Assembly: GCA_027624235.1 (NCBI GenBank)
Contig: JAQBYB010000003.1
Location: 20,322-84,321 of the forward strand
DNA: 64,000 nucleotides
From: Pseudomonadota bacterium
GTDB lineage: Bacteria; Pseudomonadota; Alphaproteobacteria; Rhodospirillales; Casp-alpha2
Reading direction: 5' to 3'
Shown: piece after piece, positions 34,792 through 43,942 of the stretch
Layout: each line of letters starts with the position of its first letter
Numbering within the stretch: position 1 is the first letter of the stretch
Translations under genes and position numbers: made by a program
The notes under the pieces: generated by a model
The model's database searches: none
What the model was told of the DNA's origin: nothing
What the model saw: the letters and a program-made list of their open reading frames with translations, nothing else

Positions 34792-36555
34792 ATGACTAAT
34801 CGTTTGGAACATTTAATCGCCGCCAACGAGGCCTTGAAGGCCGAGATTGCAAAGCGTATCGTAGACACGGCGCGGTCCGAATGTGACGCCCTGATTTCAG
34901 AGGAAAACCCCAATCCCGTGATGCGGGTGACGTCGGACGGTGCTGTCCTGTACGCCAACCAGTCGGCCAGTGTTTTGCTTGCCCATTGGCATATTAATAT
35001 TGGTGACCGATTGCCGGATGAGTGGCGTGTGATCGTTGTCGAAGCCGCCAACGGCAAGCAGGCCGACGAACACGAGTTGCGGTGCGCCGGCAAGATCTTC
35101 TCCCTGACCGTGCTGGCGGTGGTGGACGCCGATTACGTCAACATCTACGGCCGTGATATCACGTCATTCAAGGAAACCGAGGATCAAATCGTCAATTTCG
35201 ACGACCTCACCGGACTTCCCAACCGGGCGCTTTTTCAGGACCGTTTGCATCAGGTTCTCAGCTATGCCCGGCGTAGCGGCAAATTGGCGGCGGTCCATCT
35301 CATCAACCTTGACCGCTTTAAAGAAATCAATGAAACCCTGGGCAGGAATATCGGCGATGCGCTGTTGCAAGGCATCGCGTCCCGGCTTCTGAATTGCATC
35401 CGTACATCCGATACGGTGGCCCGTTTGGGCGGTGATGAATTCGGCATCATTCAGGTCGAACCCAATGACAACGACGGCGTCGCCATCCTCGCGCAAAAAC
35501 TTCTTTCTTCCCTGAAACAACCGTTCGAAATCGACGGCCACACGATCTACAGCGCCGCCAGCATCGGCATCACCGTCTTCCCCGATGACGCCCAAAGCCC
35601 GGATGACGTATTACGGAATGCCGACCTGGCCCTTTCCTATGGCAAGAGCAACGATCGCGGCAACTATCGTTTCTTCGTTGCCCAGATGCATGACGATATC
35701 CAGCGCCGCCGTAGCATCGAAGAAGATATGCGCGGCGGTCTGGAACGCGGTGAATTCGTCCTTCATTACCAGCCGAAGCTGCATATCGGATCCAACCGCA
35801 TTACCGGGATGGAGGCGCTGATCCGCTGGAATCATCCTGAACAGGGTTTCATGTCACCGGCGGAATTCATTCCGGTGGCGGAGCGTTCCAAATTGATCGT
35901 GCCGATGGGCGAATGGGTGCTGCGCGAAGCCTGCACCAGAAACAAAGCCTGGACCGATGCCGGCCTGGGCCCGGTCAAGGTCGCGGTCAACCTGTCGGCG
36001 GTGCAATTCCATCAGGACGGACTGGTGGAAATGATCAAACATACCCTCGATGACACCGGTCTTGATCCCACCCAGTTGGAGCTTGAGATCACCGAAAGCC
36101 TGGCCATGCGCGACGCCGAGGCTTCGATCGAATTATGCACCAGGCTTTCTGAATTCGGGGTCTCGCTGTCCATCGATGATTTCGGCACCGGGTATTCCAG
36201 CCTCAGCTACCTGAAAAACTTCCCGGTTCAACGAATCAAGATCGACAAGGCGTTCGTCGACGATATCGATGGAAAGGATGATTCCGGCGGCATTGCCCGC
36301 GCGGTGACGACGCTGGGCCACAGCTTCGGCATGGAAATCACCGCCGAAGGGGTGGAGACCGAAGAACAGTTGGTTTTCCTGGATTCGCTGGGGTGTGATG
36401 AAATCCAGGGCTATTACTTCTCCCGACCGTTGCCGGACGCTGAGTTCGAGGAATTCCTGAAAAATTTTGAGAACACCTGGGCGTTGCGCCTCAGTCAGGA
36501 ACGCCGCCAGGGCATCGACCGCCGCAATTGGCTAAAAGCGCAATCAACGTCTTAA
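34792..36555 (+). CDS. PAS-GGDEF-EAL cyclic-di-GMP signalling protein
   Basis: 587-residue cytoplasmic protein. A PAS-like sensor is at about 40-125 (ENPNPVMRVTSDGAVLYANQ start). The GGDEF domain (about 135-300) has the intact active-site motif ARLGGDEFGII. The EAL domain (about 315-570) has MEALIRWNHP, ELEITESL, SIDDFGTGYSSLSYL and ITAEGVETEEQ, all needed for phosphodiesterase activity. Both enzymes could therefore be active, with net direction set by the sensor. No transmembrane segment is present. A CRP-like site upstream suggests regulated expression. Confidence 0.92.
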   Translation: MTNRLEHLIAANEALKAEIAKRIVDTARSECDALISEENPNPVMRVTSDGAVLYANQSASVLLAHWHINIGDRLPDEWRVIVVEAANGKQADEHELRCAGKIFSLTVLAVVDADYVNIYGRDITSFKETEDQIVNFDDLTGLPNRALFQDRLHQVLSYARRSGKLAAVHLINLDRFKEINETLGRNIGDALLQGIASRLLNCIRTSDTVARLGGDEFGIIQVEPNDNDGVAILAQKLLSSLKQPFEIDGHTIYSAASIGITVFPDDAQSPDDVLRNADLALSYGKSNDRGNYRFFVAQMHDDIQRRRSIEEDMRGGLERGEFVLHYQPKLHIGSNRITGMEALIRWNHPEQGFMSPAEFIPVAERSKLIVPMGEWVLREACTRNKAWTDAGLGPVKVAVNLSAVQFHQDGLVEMIKHTLDDTGLDPTQLELEITESLAMRDAEASIELCTRLSEFGVSLSIDDFGTGYSSLSYLKNFPVQRIKIDKAFVDDIDGKDDSGGIARAVTTLGHSFGMEITAEGVETEEQLVFLDSLGCDEIQGYYFSRPLPDAEFEEFLKNFENTWALRLSQERRQGIDRRNWLKAQSTS

Positions 36556-36567
36556 CGGATTGATGAT

Positions 36568-36832
36568 CTAGAGTCATTCTGGTTGATATTGATCCATTCT
36601 GATGGCCTGTGGCGAGTCGGTCCGTTAGTCGCGCGGCGCGATGCGGGGCATCGGGCAACCGGCGCAACGCGGCGGATGGCGGCCACGGGCCACCCCTTCG
36701 GGGCCGGGGCGTTTGGGCTTGGCGGGCGTCGCGCTTATTGACCGTAGCACCGCTACGCTCTGCCAAGCGCTCCTCCTCCAAGCCCAAAGGCCCTCGGTCA
36801 GAATGGGTCTATATCAACCAGAAAGACTCTAG
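36568..36832. repeat. 265-bp nested foldback element
   Basis: Outer inverted repeats of 35 bp (36568-36602 and 36798-36832) start CTAGAGTC and match at about 31 positions. An inner perfect pair TTTGGGCTTGG (36712-36722) / CCAAGCCCAAA (36778-36788) encloses a small hairpin GTAGC-ACC-GCTAC. The GC-rich middle has no reading frame. It fills the space between two convergent genes, and its right end provides the TAG stop of the MFS gene. MITE-like or a structured terminator element. Confidence 0.75.
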
Positions 36833-38037
36833 CGTCGCCCGCCGGCCAGCTTTCGGGAATCCGGATGCGCACGCAGCCGCGCCATCGCCCAAACCCCGAA
36901 GACCGGGCCGGGGGCCAGAATCAAAAACGCGTATCGCCATCCCAAGCAGTCAACCGCCAATGGCATCAGGTGAATGGTGAACAGGGTCAACAGGAAGCCC
37001 ATGGCGGTTTGCATGGTCAGCATGGTGCCGACCCGGTCCGGGTCCGATAATTCTGCGATGGAGGCGGAAAATTGTGCCGAATCGGCGACGATGGTCACTC
37101 CCCATACAAAACACAGGGCGAACAGCAGGGCCGGGTTGCCGCCGAACAGGAATCCAACCAGCACCGCGCAGGTGCCGCTGATGGTCATGGCGCCGATGGT
37201 GATGGTGGTGCGCCCGAAACGGTCGGCCAGGAACCCGGCGCCGAGGCTGCCGATGCCGCCGCCGATGCCGATCACCGCGAATGTCGCCGCGCGCGCCCAA
37301 AATGTCGCATCGCCGCCGCTCAGGCTGAGCCGGTAACTGGCATCCAGGAACACACCCAGCCACGCCCACATGGCATATAGCTCCCACATGTGCCCCAGAT
37401 AGCCGAAATTGGCGAGCCGCAGTGATTTGACCCTGAACCCGGAAAAGGCGACGTGCGGGTCGAAGGGCGGCGACTTGCCGTGATTGGGGCCCATCCTGAA
37501 CAGGTTAATCAGGAGGGCGGCGGCAAAGGAGCCGGAGGAGCCGGCGATCACCGTGAATCGCCAGTCAACGCCGCCATAAGCGTTGAACAGGTGCGGGGCC
37601 GCGGACCCCAGCGTCAACGCCCCGACCAAGATGCCGATCAGCAATCCGATATCGTCCTTTGCCCAGGTTGCCGCCATTTTCATGCCCAGCGGATAGACGC
37701 CTGCCATGCAGGCACCGGTAACGAAGCGAAGCACGATGATGGAGTTTCCGGCCGGGTCAACGGTCAGAATGGCGGAATTTGCCGCCGTTGCCACTAAGGC
37801 AGAAACCATGAAAAAGCGGCGCGCATCGACTCGGTCGGCAAGCCCCAAGACAGCGCTTGTCAGGGTGCCGAAGACAAACCCGGCTTGTACGGCGCTGGTC
37901 AGCAGCGAGGCCTGCGCCGCGCCGATGGAAAATTCGGCTTCCAGGGAAGGCACCACCGCGGTGGCGGAAAACCAAAGCGCCATCGTCGCAATCTGGCAGA
38001 TTGCCAGCAGGGTCAGGGATGCGGCTTTATTGTTCAA
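36829..38037 (-). CDS. MFS transporter
   Basis: 402-residue, twelve-helix major facilitator carrier. Helix 1 is LTLLAICQIATMALWFSATAVV; the loop 2-3 region is VLGLADRVDARRFF; helix 5 carries the MGMK/WAKDD turn. The group resembles nitrate/cyanate-type and uncharacterised alphaproteobacterial MFS carriers, with no clear substrate. The stop codon falls inside the right arm of the 265-bp foldback element, so the natural C-terminus may have been altered by insertion of that element. Confidence 0.82.
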   Translation of the reverse strand: MNNKAASLTLLAICQIATMALWFSATAVVPSLEAEFSIGAAQASLLTSAVQAGFVFGTLTSAVLGLADRVDARRFFMVSALVATAANSAILTVDPAGNSIIVLRFVTGACMAGVYPLGMKMAATWAKDDIGLLIGILVGALTLGSAAPHLFNAYGGVDWRFTVIAGSSGSFAAALLINLFRMGPNHGKSPPFDPHVAFSGFRVKSLRLANFGYLGHMWELYAMWAWLGVFLDASYRLSLSGGDATFWARAATFAVIGIGGGIGSLGAGFLADRFGRTTITIGAMTISGTCAVLVGFLFGGNPALLFALCFVWGVTIVADSAQFSASIAELSDPDRVGTMLTMQTAMGFLLTLFTIHLMPLAVDCLGWRYAFLILAPGPVFGVWAMARLRAHPDSRKLAGGRR

Positions 38038-38158
38038 GGTTGGAATCTCCGGGTTCGGGTGGATGCATTGTTATCGCCGGGGCTTTGCCTTGCAAGGGCC
38101 GGGGGATGTCGGTATTAACCCATCCAAAGCAACCAATCATCCATAAGGAATTCGCCCC

Positions 38159-38581
38159 ATGGCCGTCGAGAGAACGCTCTCCATCATCAAACCGGATGCC
38201 ACCCGCCGCAATCTGACCGGCGCCGTTAACAAGTGTTTCGAGGACGCCGGCCTTCGCATCGTCGCCCAGAAACGCATCCAACTGAGCCGTGCGCAAGCCG
38301 AAGGCTTCTATGAAGTCCACAAGGAACGCCCGTTTTACGGCGACCTGTGTGATTTCATGACGTCCGGCCCGGTGGTCGTGCAGGTGTTGGAGGGCGACGA
38401 CGCCATCGCCAAGAACCGTGAAGTCATGGGCGCCACCAACCCCGACGATGCCGCCGAAGGCACCATCCGCAAGCTGTTCGCCGAAAACATTGAAGCCAAT
38501 TCGGTGCACGGCTCCGACAGCGCCGAAAACGCCGCCATCGAAATCAAGTATTTCTTCGAAGACTCTGAGATCGTCGGCTAG
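38159..38581 (+). CDS. ndk: nucleoside diphosphate kinase
   Basis: Transfers the gamma phosphate of ATP to NDPs through a phospho-histidine; 140 residues, the standard length. N-terminus [42 protein letters not shown] split across the nucleotide-contact region; active-site His in [16 protein letters not shown]. It stands alone, divergent from the MFS gene. Confidence 0.97.
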   Translation: MAVERTLSIIKPDATRRNLTGAVNKCFEDAGLRIVAQKRIQLSRAQAEGFYEVHKERPFYGDLCDFMTSGPVVVQVLEGDDAIAKNREVMGATNPDDAAEGTIRKLFAENIEANSVHGSDSAENAAIEIKYFFEDSEIVG

Positions 38582-38678
38582 CCGAAGCGCCAGCCGGGGG
38601 AAATCGTCGGCTCGCGATCTGCCCGGGCCGGTATTTCGTAAATGGGATCGCACCATGTCGGCCCATTGCGGACAGCCG

Positions 38679-39338
38679 TCAACCATTGCTGAGAATGATG
38701 AAGAGCGGCACCGGCAACGCCGCCAGGGCCACGGATGCCAAGAAACGCGGAAAAATAAAAAGGCCGCTCATGCCTGCCAGCATGGCAATGCCGCCTCCGC
38801 CTCCGATGACGGCATTGCCAGGCACATTGAGCGCGATGATGATGGCGACATAGCGGTGTTTCAGTAACGTCGGAACAACCCGTTTCGGAGCCTGCGCCAG
38901 CAGAACTTCGAATCTTGACCCGGCATCCAGGGGCTGAAGACTCCGAACAAGGGAGACGGCCCGGGTCAGGCCAAGCAATCCGAATATCTTGGCGATCAGG
39001 TCGAGGGGGATCAGTCTGCCAATGAGGTAGGAAAGGCCCAAGGCGGCCACGGTGGCGGCGTAAATCGGCATCGCGACTTTCGCGCCGAAAAGGGCCAGAA
39101 GAGCCAAGCTTATTTCTATGCCGGGCACGAATGGAATGGCCATCAGTACGGCGAATAACACGATGCCTGCGAGTATCACATGGAATTCGTGCGATTGAAC
39201 GGCGGGCCCGAAGTCGGTGCTAAAAATATTACTCAACCAGCCGCCGCCCCATTGACCAGCGGCTAACAAGCCGCCGTAGATCAACACCATGACGGCGATA
39301 CGCGCCCAGCGGGGGCTAGGCCTTATTGTCGGGGACAT
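38679..39338 (-). CDS. TVP38/TMEM64 (VTT/DedA-like) membrane protein
   Basis: 219 residues with about five helices. IPFVPGIEISLALLALFGA and NVPGNAVIGGGGGIAMLAG are the two re-entrant-type segments of the VTT fold (DedA/TVP38 superfamily), whose members move lipids or undecaprenyl phosphate across the membrane. ATG 39338 overlaps the purN end by 23 bp; ATG 39290 is an alternative start. Not an obvious member of the purine operon despite the overlap. Confidence 0.75.
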   Translation of the reverse strand: MSPTIRPSPRWARIAVMVLIYGGLLAAGQWGGGWLSNIFSTDFGPAVQSHEFHVILAGIVLFAVLMAIPFVPGIEISLALLALFGAKVAMPIYAATVAALGLSYLIGRLIPLDLIAKIFGLLGLTRAVSLVRSLQPLDAGSRFEVLLAQAPKRVVPTLLKHRYVAIIIALNVPGNAVIGGGGGIAMLAGMSGLFIFPRFLASVALAALPVPLFIILSNG

Positions 39339-39948
39339 CGGCGGGCCTGGCGTCGATCAACGTCTGCTCACCCTCGACCGTCACCCGGCCTTCGGCGATC
39401 AGGCGCACCGCCTTGGGGTAGATGACGTGTTCCTGTTCCAATACGCGGGCCGCCAGCATGTCGGCGTCGTCGTCGGCGAGAACCGGAACCCTGGCCTGTA
39501 TAATAATCGGGCCGGTGTCCATTTCGGCGCGCACGAAGTGAACGGTGCAGCCGGCTTCCTTCTCGCCCGCGTCGAGAACGCGTTGCGGCACGTTCAGCCC
39601 CTTGTAAGCGGGCAGCAGCGACGGGTGAATATTAATCAGCCGGTCGCGCCAATGGTCGATGAAGGGCGTCGATAACAGCCGCATGAAGCCGGCCAGACAG
39701 ACCAATTCCGCACCGGATGCCTCAATCGCCTCGGTCATCGCCGCATCGAAGGTCACGCGGTCTTGGAAATCCTGATGATTGATGATGGTGGTCGGAATGC
39801 CGGCTGCTTCGGCCCGCTTCAGCCCGTGGGCATCGGCGACGTTTGAGAGCACCAGCACAATCTCACCCGGCCCGCCGGGTTTCGATACGTCGTCGATCAA
39901 GGCTTGCAGGTTGCTTCCCCGCCCGGAGATCAGCACCGCGATTTTCAT
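39316..39948 (-). CDS. purN: phosphoribosylglycinamide formyltransferase
   Basis: GAR transformylase using 10-formyl-THF, 210 residues. [18 protein letters not shown] is the phosphate-binding loop; the catalytic Asn-His-Asp set lies in [16 protein letters not shown] and [16 protein letters not shown]. It overlaps the purM stop by 4 bp, the normal purM-purN pairing. Confidence 0.96.
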   Translation of the reverse strand: MKIAVLISGRGSNLQALIDDVSKPGGPGEIVLVLSNVADAHGLKRAEAAGIPTTIINHQDFQDRVTFDAAMTEAIEASGAELVCLAGFMRLLSTPFIDHWRDRLINIHPSLLPAYKGLNVPQRVLDAGEKEAGCTVHFVRAEMDTGPIIIQARVPVLADDDADMLAARVLEQEHVIYPKAVRLIAEGRVTVEGEQTLIDARPADVPDNKA

Positions 39949-41048
39949 GATGGCCAGGTATCCTTCAGGTTTTCCAAAATGACAACGGCGGGGGCGGCGG
40001 CGGCGGCGGTCTCATTTACAGTACCGATGCGATAGACGTACTCGCCGGCCTCGCTGAGGGCGCGTTCCACCGCGTCTGCCTTATCCTTGGCGGCGATGAC
40101 GGCCATGCCGATGCCGCAGTTGAACGTTCGCGCCAATTCAAGCGGCGCAATGGCGCCGGCTTTCGCCAACCAGCCAAACACCGAGGGCAGCGGCCACGTC
40201 GAAACATTGATGCTTGCGGTCAGTCCATCGGCCAGGACGCGGGGAATGTTTTCGAGCAGACCGCCACCGGTGATATGGGCGAAGCCGTGAACGCCGCCGG
40301 TTTTCAGCGCCGCCAGACAGCTTTTGACGTAAATTCTGGTCGGCGTCAGCAACGCCCGGCCGAGGGACGTTCCCGGATAAAACGGCGCGTCTTCGGCGTA
40401 ATCGTAGCCACCGTTCTCGACGATGCGACGGACCAGGGAATAGCCGTTGGAATGAAGCCCCGAAGACGCCAGCCCCAGGATCACATCGCCGGGCTGGGCT
40501 TCGTTGCCGGTCAGCACGGCGCCCCGTTCGACGGCGCCGACGGCGAATCCGGCCAGGTCATATTGGCCGGGCGCGTACATACCGGGCATTTCCGCGGTCT
40601 CGCCGCCGATCAGCGCACATCCGGCCTGTAGGCAGCCTTCGGCGATGCCCGCGACCAATTGCCGCCCGGCCTCGACATCCAGTTTGCCGGTCGCCATGTA
40701 ATCGAGAAAGAACAATGGCTCGGCGCCCTGGACAACCAGATCATTGACGCACATGGCAACCAGATCGATGCCGACGCTGGCATGATCGTTCGCGGCCTCG
40801 GCAATCATCAGCTTGGTGCCGACGCCGTCGGTGGCGGCGACCAGCAGGGGGTCGATGTAGCCGGCGGCCTTCAGGTCGAACAGACCGCCGAAACCGCCGA
40901 GTTCGGAATTGGCGCCGGGCCGCTTGGTTGCCGCCGCTAACGGCTTGATGGCTTCAACCAGGGCGTTCCCGGCATCAATATCGACACCGGAGTCCTTATA
41001 GGTGCCCGCGGCTGAACCAATGCCGTTTTTAGGCCTTTTTTGGGTAAT
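39945..41048 (-). CDS. purM: phosphoribosylformylglycinamidine cyclo-ligase, apparent ATT start
   Basis: AIR synthetase of the purine pathway. The conserved N-terminus ([43 protein letters not shown]) is in frame and continuous with the body, but no ATG, GTG or TTG occurs between the upstream in-frame TGA and this region. The best start is ATT at 41048, five bases after a perfect AGGAGG (41054-41059 on the complementary strand), giving 367 residues. ATG 40808 would remove the nucleotide-binding region and is rejected. Family body motifs include [27 protein letters not shown] and [15 protein letters not shown]. Strongly supported as purM; the start codon is the oddity. Confidence 0.88.
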   Translation of the reverse strand: MTQKRPKNGIGSAAGTYKDSGVDIDAGNALVEAIKPLAAATKRPGANSELGGFGGLFDLKAAGYIDPLLVAATDGVGTKLMIAEAANDHASVGIDLVAMCVNDLVVQGAEPLFFLDYMATGKLDVEAGRQLVAGIAEGCLQAGCALIGGETAEMPGMYAPGQYDLAGFAVGAVERGAVLTGNEAQPGDVILGLASSGLHSNGYSLVRRIVENGGYDYAEDAPFYPGTSLGRALLTPTRIYVKSCLAALKTGGVHGFAHITGGGLLENIPRVLADGLTASINVSTWPLPSVFGWLAKAGAIAPLELARTFNCGIGMAVIAAKDKADAVERALSEAGEYVYRIGTVNETAAAAAPAVVILENLKDTWPS

Positions 41049-41140
41049 ATCTTCCTCCTCGGGTGCGTTATGGTTATATCAATCCTTGGTATTATTGCCC
41101 CGACGACGGGGCCAGGGGGAATATCCTGAGGAAGAAGATA

Positions 41141-41182
41141 ATGTATCCACGACCTTTTGTAATGGGTGATGTTAATGCCTAA
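41141..41182 (+). other. possible 13-codon leader ORF
   Basis: MYPRPFVMGDVNA behind a good GAGGAAG Shine-Dalgarno (41129-41135). It ends just inside the start of the DUF2066 gene, which has no Shine-Dalgarno of its own, so translation may be coupled. Alternatively it is the true N-terminus separated from the DUF2066 frame by an indel. Confidence 0.35.
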
Positions 41183-42305
41183 GCGGGGATTCTTAAATTG
41201 CCTGGGGTTGGCCCTTGTTTTCGCCGCCGTGGTGGCAGGCCCGGTTCATGCCGAGAGCGTTAATGTTTTTGAGGTTCGCGACGTCGTCGTTGATGTCACC
41301 GCGGAAACCGCCAACGCGGCCCGTGAACAAGCGCGGGCCGAAGGCGAGAAGAAGGCGTTCCAACGGTTGATGGAACTTCTCACCTTGCGGATCGAACATT
41401 CGGGTCTGCCGAAGCTGTCGACCGAGGAAATTTCCACCTACGTCAGTGATTTCTCGGTCGCCGATGAAAAAACCTCTTCTGTTCGGTATCTGGCGCGATT
41501 AACCTTCCGCTTTAAGCCGAAGGAAGTGCGCGGATTGTTGATTGAATCCGGTTTCAGCTTCGCCGAAACCGTCTCCAAACCGGTGTTGGTGCTGCCGGTG
41601 TTCCAGAATGCCGGTGCGCTTATTTTGTGGGATGACCCAAACCCGTGGCGCGACGCCTGGGCGGCAAGGCCGAAAAGGCGAAGCCTGGTGCCGACCCTAC
41701 TTCCCAAGGGCGACTTGGCCGATATCGCCGCCATCGGCGCCGATCAGGCGATGGATGGGGATCAACAACGGCTTGCGGTGCTGGCCAATCGGTATGGCGC
41801 CAGTGATGCGTTGGTCGTCTTCGGGGTCATGCGAATTGAAGCGGCCAAGGCCAGGCGGGTACTGGATGTTTATTTCACCCGCTTCGGGCGTCAACTTAAG
41901 GAGCAGACCGAAGTCATCAGCTTCCCCCAGAACAAGGACGAGACGGTCCCCGCCCTGTTGGCCCGCGCCGCGTTGGAGCTGACGTATGTGGTCGAGGATA
42001 ACTGGAAACGCGACAATTTGCTTCGCTTCGACCGCGCCGGCATGATCCCTGTGGTGGTGGCGATCACTGGTCTTAAAGACTGGATCAGGGTTCGCGCCCG
42101 GCTCGGCGGCGTCGCCGTGTTGCAGCGCACGGAAATGGTGTTGCTGTCCAAGGACCTGGTCCATCTCAACCTGCATTACATCGGCGGGACCAACCAGCTG
42201 GCACTGGCCCTGGAACAGGCGGACATTAAGCTGGTCCAGGAAAACGACCAATGGCGGTTGAGTCTCGCTGAGCCCATTACATCGCCACGCCCGAAGCCAA
42301 AATGA
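41169..42305 (+). CDS. DUF2066 domain-containing exported protein
   Basis: About 378 residues with a signal peptide (CLGLALVFAAVVAGPVHAES, cleavage after VHA). The mature part starts VFEVRDVVVDVTAETANAA, the conserved DUF2066 opening; function is unknown. The domain is regularly placed between purM and a CDP-alcohol phosphatidyltransferase in alphaproteobacteria, as here. ATG 41169 is chosen; ATG 41175 or GTG 41166 are equally possible. Its stop overlaps the next start by 4 bp. Confidence 0.85.
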   Translation: MLMPKRGFLNCLGLALVFAAVVAGPVHAESVNVFEVRDVVVDVTAETANAAREQARAEGEKKAFQRLMELLTLRIEHSGLPKLSTEEISTYVSDFSVADEKTSSVRYLARLTFRFKPKEVRGLLIESGFSFAETVSKPVLVLPVFQNAGALILWDDPNPWRDAWAARPKRRSLVPTLLPKGDLADIAAIGADQAMDGDQQRLAVLANRYGASDALVVFGVMRIEAAKARRVLDVYFTRFGRQLKEQTEVISFPQNKDETVPALLARAALELTYVVEDNWKRDNLLRFDRAGMIPVVVAITGLKDWIRVRARLGGVAVLQRTEMVLLSKDLVHLNLHYIGGTNQLALALEQADIKLVQENDQWRLSLAEPITSPRPKPK

Positions 42306-42877
42306 ATATCCCCAATTTTATCACCCTGACCCGTTTGGCGGCGGTGCCGGTGGTCATTTGGCTGATTTTGAATGGCAATATGAAAATCGCCTTCTGGGTG
42401 TTTTTCGCCGCCGCGGTCTCGGACGCCCTTGACGGTTTTATCGCCAAGCATTTCAACCTTGAGACCGTGTTCGGCACTTATCTTGACCCGATCGCCGATA
42501 AGGCCCTGTTGGTCGGGGTTTACCTGACCCTCGGCAACGAAGGCTACATCCATACATGGTTGGTGATTTTGGTGGTGTTTCGCGATCTGGTTATCGTCGG
42601 CGGCGCCGTCCTGTTCCAGACGATGACCCAGGAACTGACCATGCGCCCGTTGCTGATTTCCAAGGTCAATACGTTCTTTCAGCTGCTATTGGCCATCGGC
42701 GTGCTTTGGATCGAGGCCTATGGAATCGATGATGGCCTTGGCCTTGAGGTTATGGGATATATAGTCGCGGCAACGACGGTGTGGTCCGGGACCAGTTATG
42801 TGATTACCTGGAGCCGCCGCGCCACGATGATGGCGGGCGTGCCGAAGGATCAAGATACCGACCGGACGGAGGATTAA
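42302..42877 (+). CDS. CDP-alcohol phosphatidyltransferase family protein
   Basis: Membrane enzyme of 191 residues that joins a CDP-activated lipid and an alcohol. The family motif DG-x2-AR-x8-G-x3-D-x3-D appears as SDALDGFIAKHFN then TVFGTYLDPIADKAL, with Lys in place of the usual Arg. The length and N-terminus MNIPNFITLTRLAAVP are PgsA-like, so phosphatidylglycerophosphate or cardiolipin synthesis is the likely pathway. Overlaps DUF2066 by 4 bp; the AI-2E gene follows after 3 bp. Confidence 0.88.
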   Translation: MNIPNFITLTRLAAVPVVIWLILNGNMKIAFWVFFAAAVSDALDGFIAKHFNLETVFGTYLDPIADKALLVGVYLTLGNEGYIHTWLVILVVFRDLVIVGGAVLFQTMTQELTMRPLLISKVNTFFQLLLAIGVLWIEAYGIDDGLGLEVMGYIVAATTVWSGTSYVITWSRRATMMAGVPKDQDTDRTED

Positions 42878-42880
42878 GAC

Positions 42881-43939
42881 GTGAGTGGTGATAAAAAGAC
42901 CATGTTCTGGCTTGCCGGTCTGGTCGTCTTCATCCTGATTTTGAATTCCTTGTCGGGCGTCCTGTTGCCTTTTGTCGCCGGCATGGCGATTGCCTATTTC
43001 CTCGACCCGATCGCCGATAAGCTGGAGCGTTGGGGCGCCTCCAGAACCTTGGCGACGACGGTGATTGTCGTCGGGTTTTTTGCCGTCGTCGTCGGTATTC
43101 TGGTTTTATTGTTTCCCTTGCTGCAGGCCCAGATCGTCGCGCTGACGGCATTGATTCCGGACCTGATCGAAAAGATCCGTGGTTATGCGGCGCCGTTGCT
43201 GGAGCGGCTGCAATCGGACTTGACGCCGGATGCGCTGGAGCGTCTGAAGGGCGCCGCCGGTTCCTACGCCGGCACCGCCATCAAGTGGGTTTCCGGCGTC
43301 GTCGGCGACATTTGGAAGAGTGGGGTTGCGTTCTTCAACCTGCTGTCGCTGATGATCATTACCCCGGTGGTGGCTTTTTACCTGCTTCGCGATTACGACT
43401 CTATCGTCAAATGGGTCGATAGCTATCTTCCCCGCGCGGCGCTGGCGACCATCCATGAACAGGTTCGCGCCATTGATGCCGCCATCGCCGGGTTTGTCCG
43501 TGGTCAGGCCAGTGTGTGTCTGGTGCTGGCGACCTGGTACGGCGCTTCGTTGACGGTGGTCGGGCTGGACGCCGGGCTTCTGGTCGGGCTCGGCGCCGGG
43601 GCGATTTCCTTCATTCCCTATGTCGGCGCCTCGATCGGATTGGTGGTCGGGGTTTCCATCGCCCTGGCGCAATTTTCCGAATGGTCGCAGATCGGCGTCG
43701 TCGCCTTGGTCTTCATCATCGGCCAGACCGCCGAAAGCTACATCCTGACGCCGCGGCTGGTCGGCGGCAGAATCGGCCTACATCCGGTATGGATTATCTT
43801 CGCGCTGCTCGCCGGCGGTACGCTGCTCGGCTTTACCGGCGTCTTGTTGGCGGTGCCGACGGCGGCGATCATCGGGGTGCTGCTCCGGTTCGGGTTGCAG
43901 CGCTACCGGAATAGCCCCCTGTACAGCGGTAACACTTAA
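42881..43939 (+). CDS. AI-2E family transporter (PerM-like)
   Basis: 352-residue membrane protein, GTG start 42881. Helices near the N-terminus (FWLAGLVVFILILNSLSGV), a soluble middle domain (130-190), and the conserved C-terminal part with LVVGVSIALAQFSEW, IGQTAESYILTPRLVGGRIGLHP and ALLAGGTLLGFTGVLLAVP. Members export AI-2 or act as sodium/proton antiporters. Its invariable neighbour here, hda, follows after 3 bp. Confidence 0.88.
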   Translation: MSGDKKTMFWLAGLVVFILILNSLSGVLLPFVAGMAIAYFLDPIADKLERWGASRTLATTVIVVGFFAVVVGILVLLFPLLQAQIVALTALIPDLIEKIRGYAAPLLERLQSDLTPDALERLKGAAGSYAGTAIKWVSGVVGDIWKSGVAFFNLLSLMIITPVVAFYLLRDYDSIVKWVDSYLPRAALATIHEQVRAIDAAIAGFVRGQASVCLVLATWYGASLTVVGLDAGLLVGLGAGAISFIPYVGASIGLVVGVSIALAQFSEWSQIGVVALVFIIGQTAESYILTPRLVGGRIGLHPVWIIFALLAGGTLLGFTGVLLAVPTAAIIGVLLRFGLQRYRNSPLYSGNT

Positions 43940-43942
43940 GAC

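Noticed and set aside
40806..40808. ATG 40808 as the purM start
   Set aside because: It would remove about 80 conserved residues that are in frame upstream, including ATDGVGTKL.
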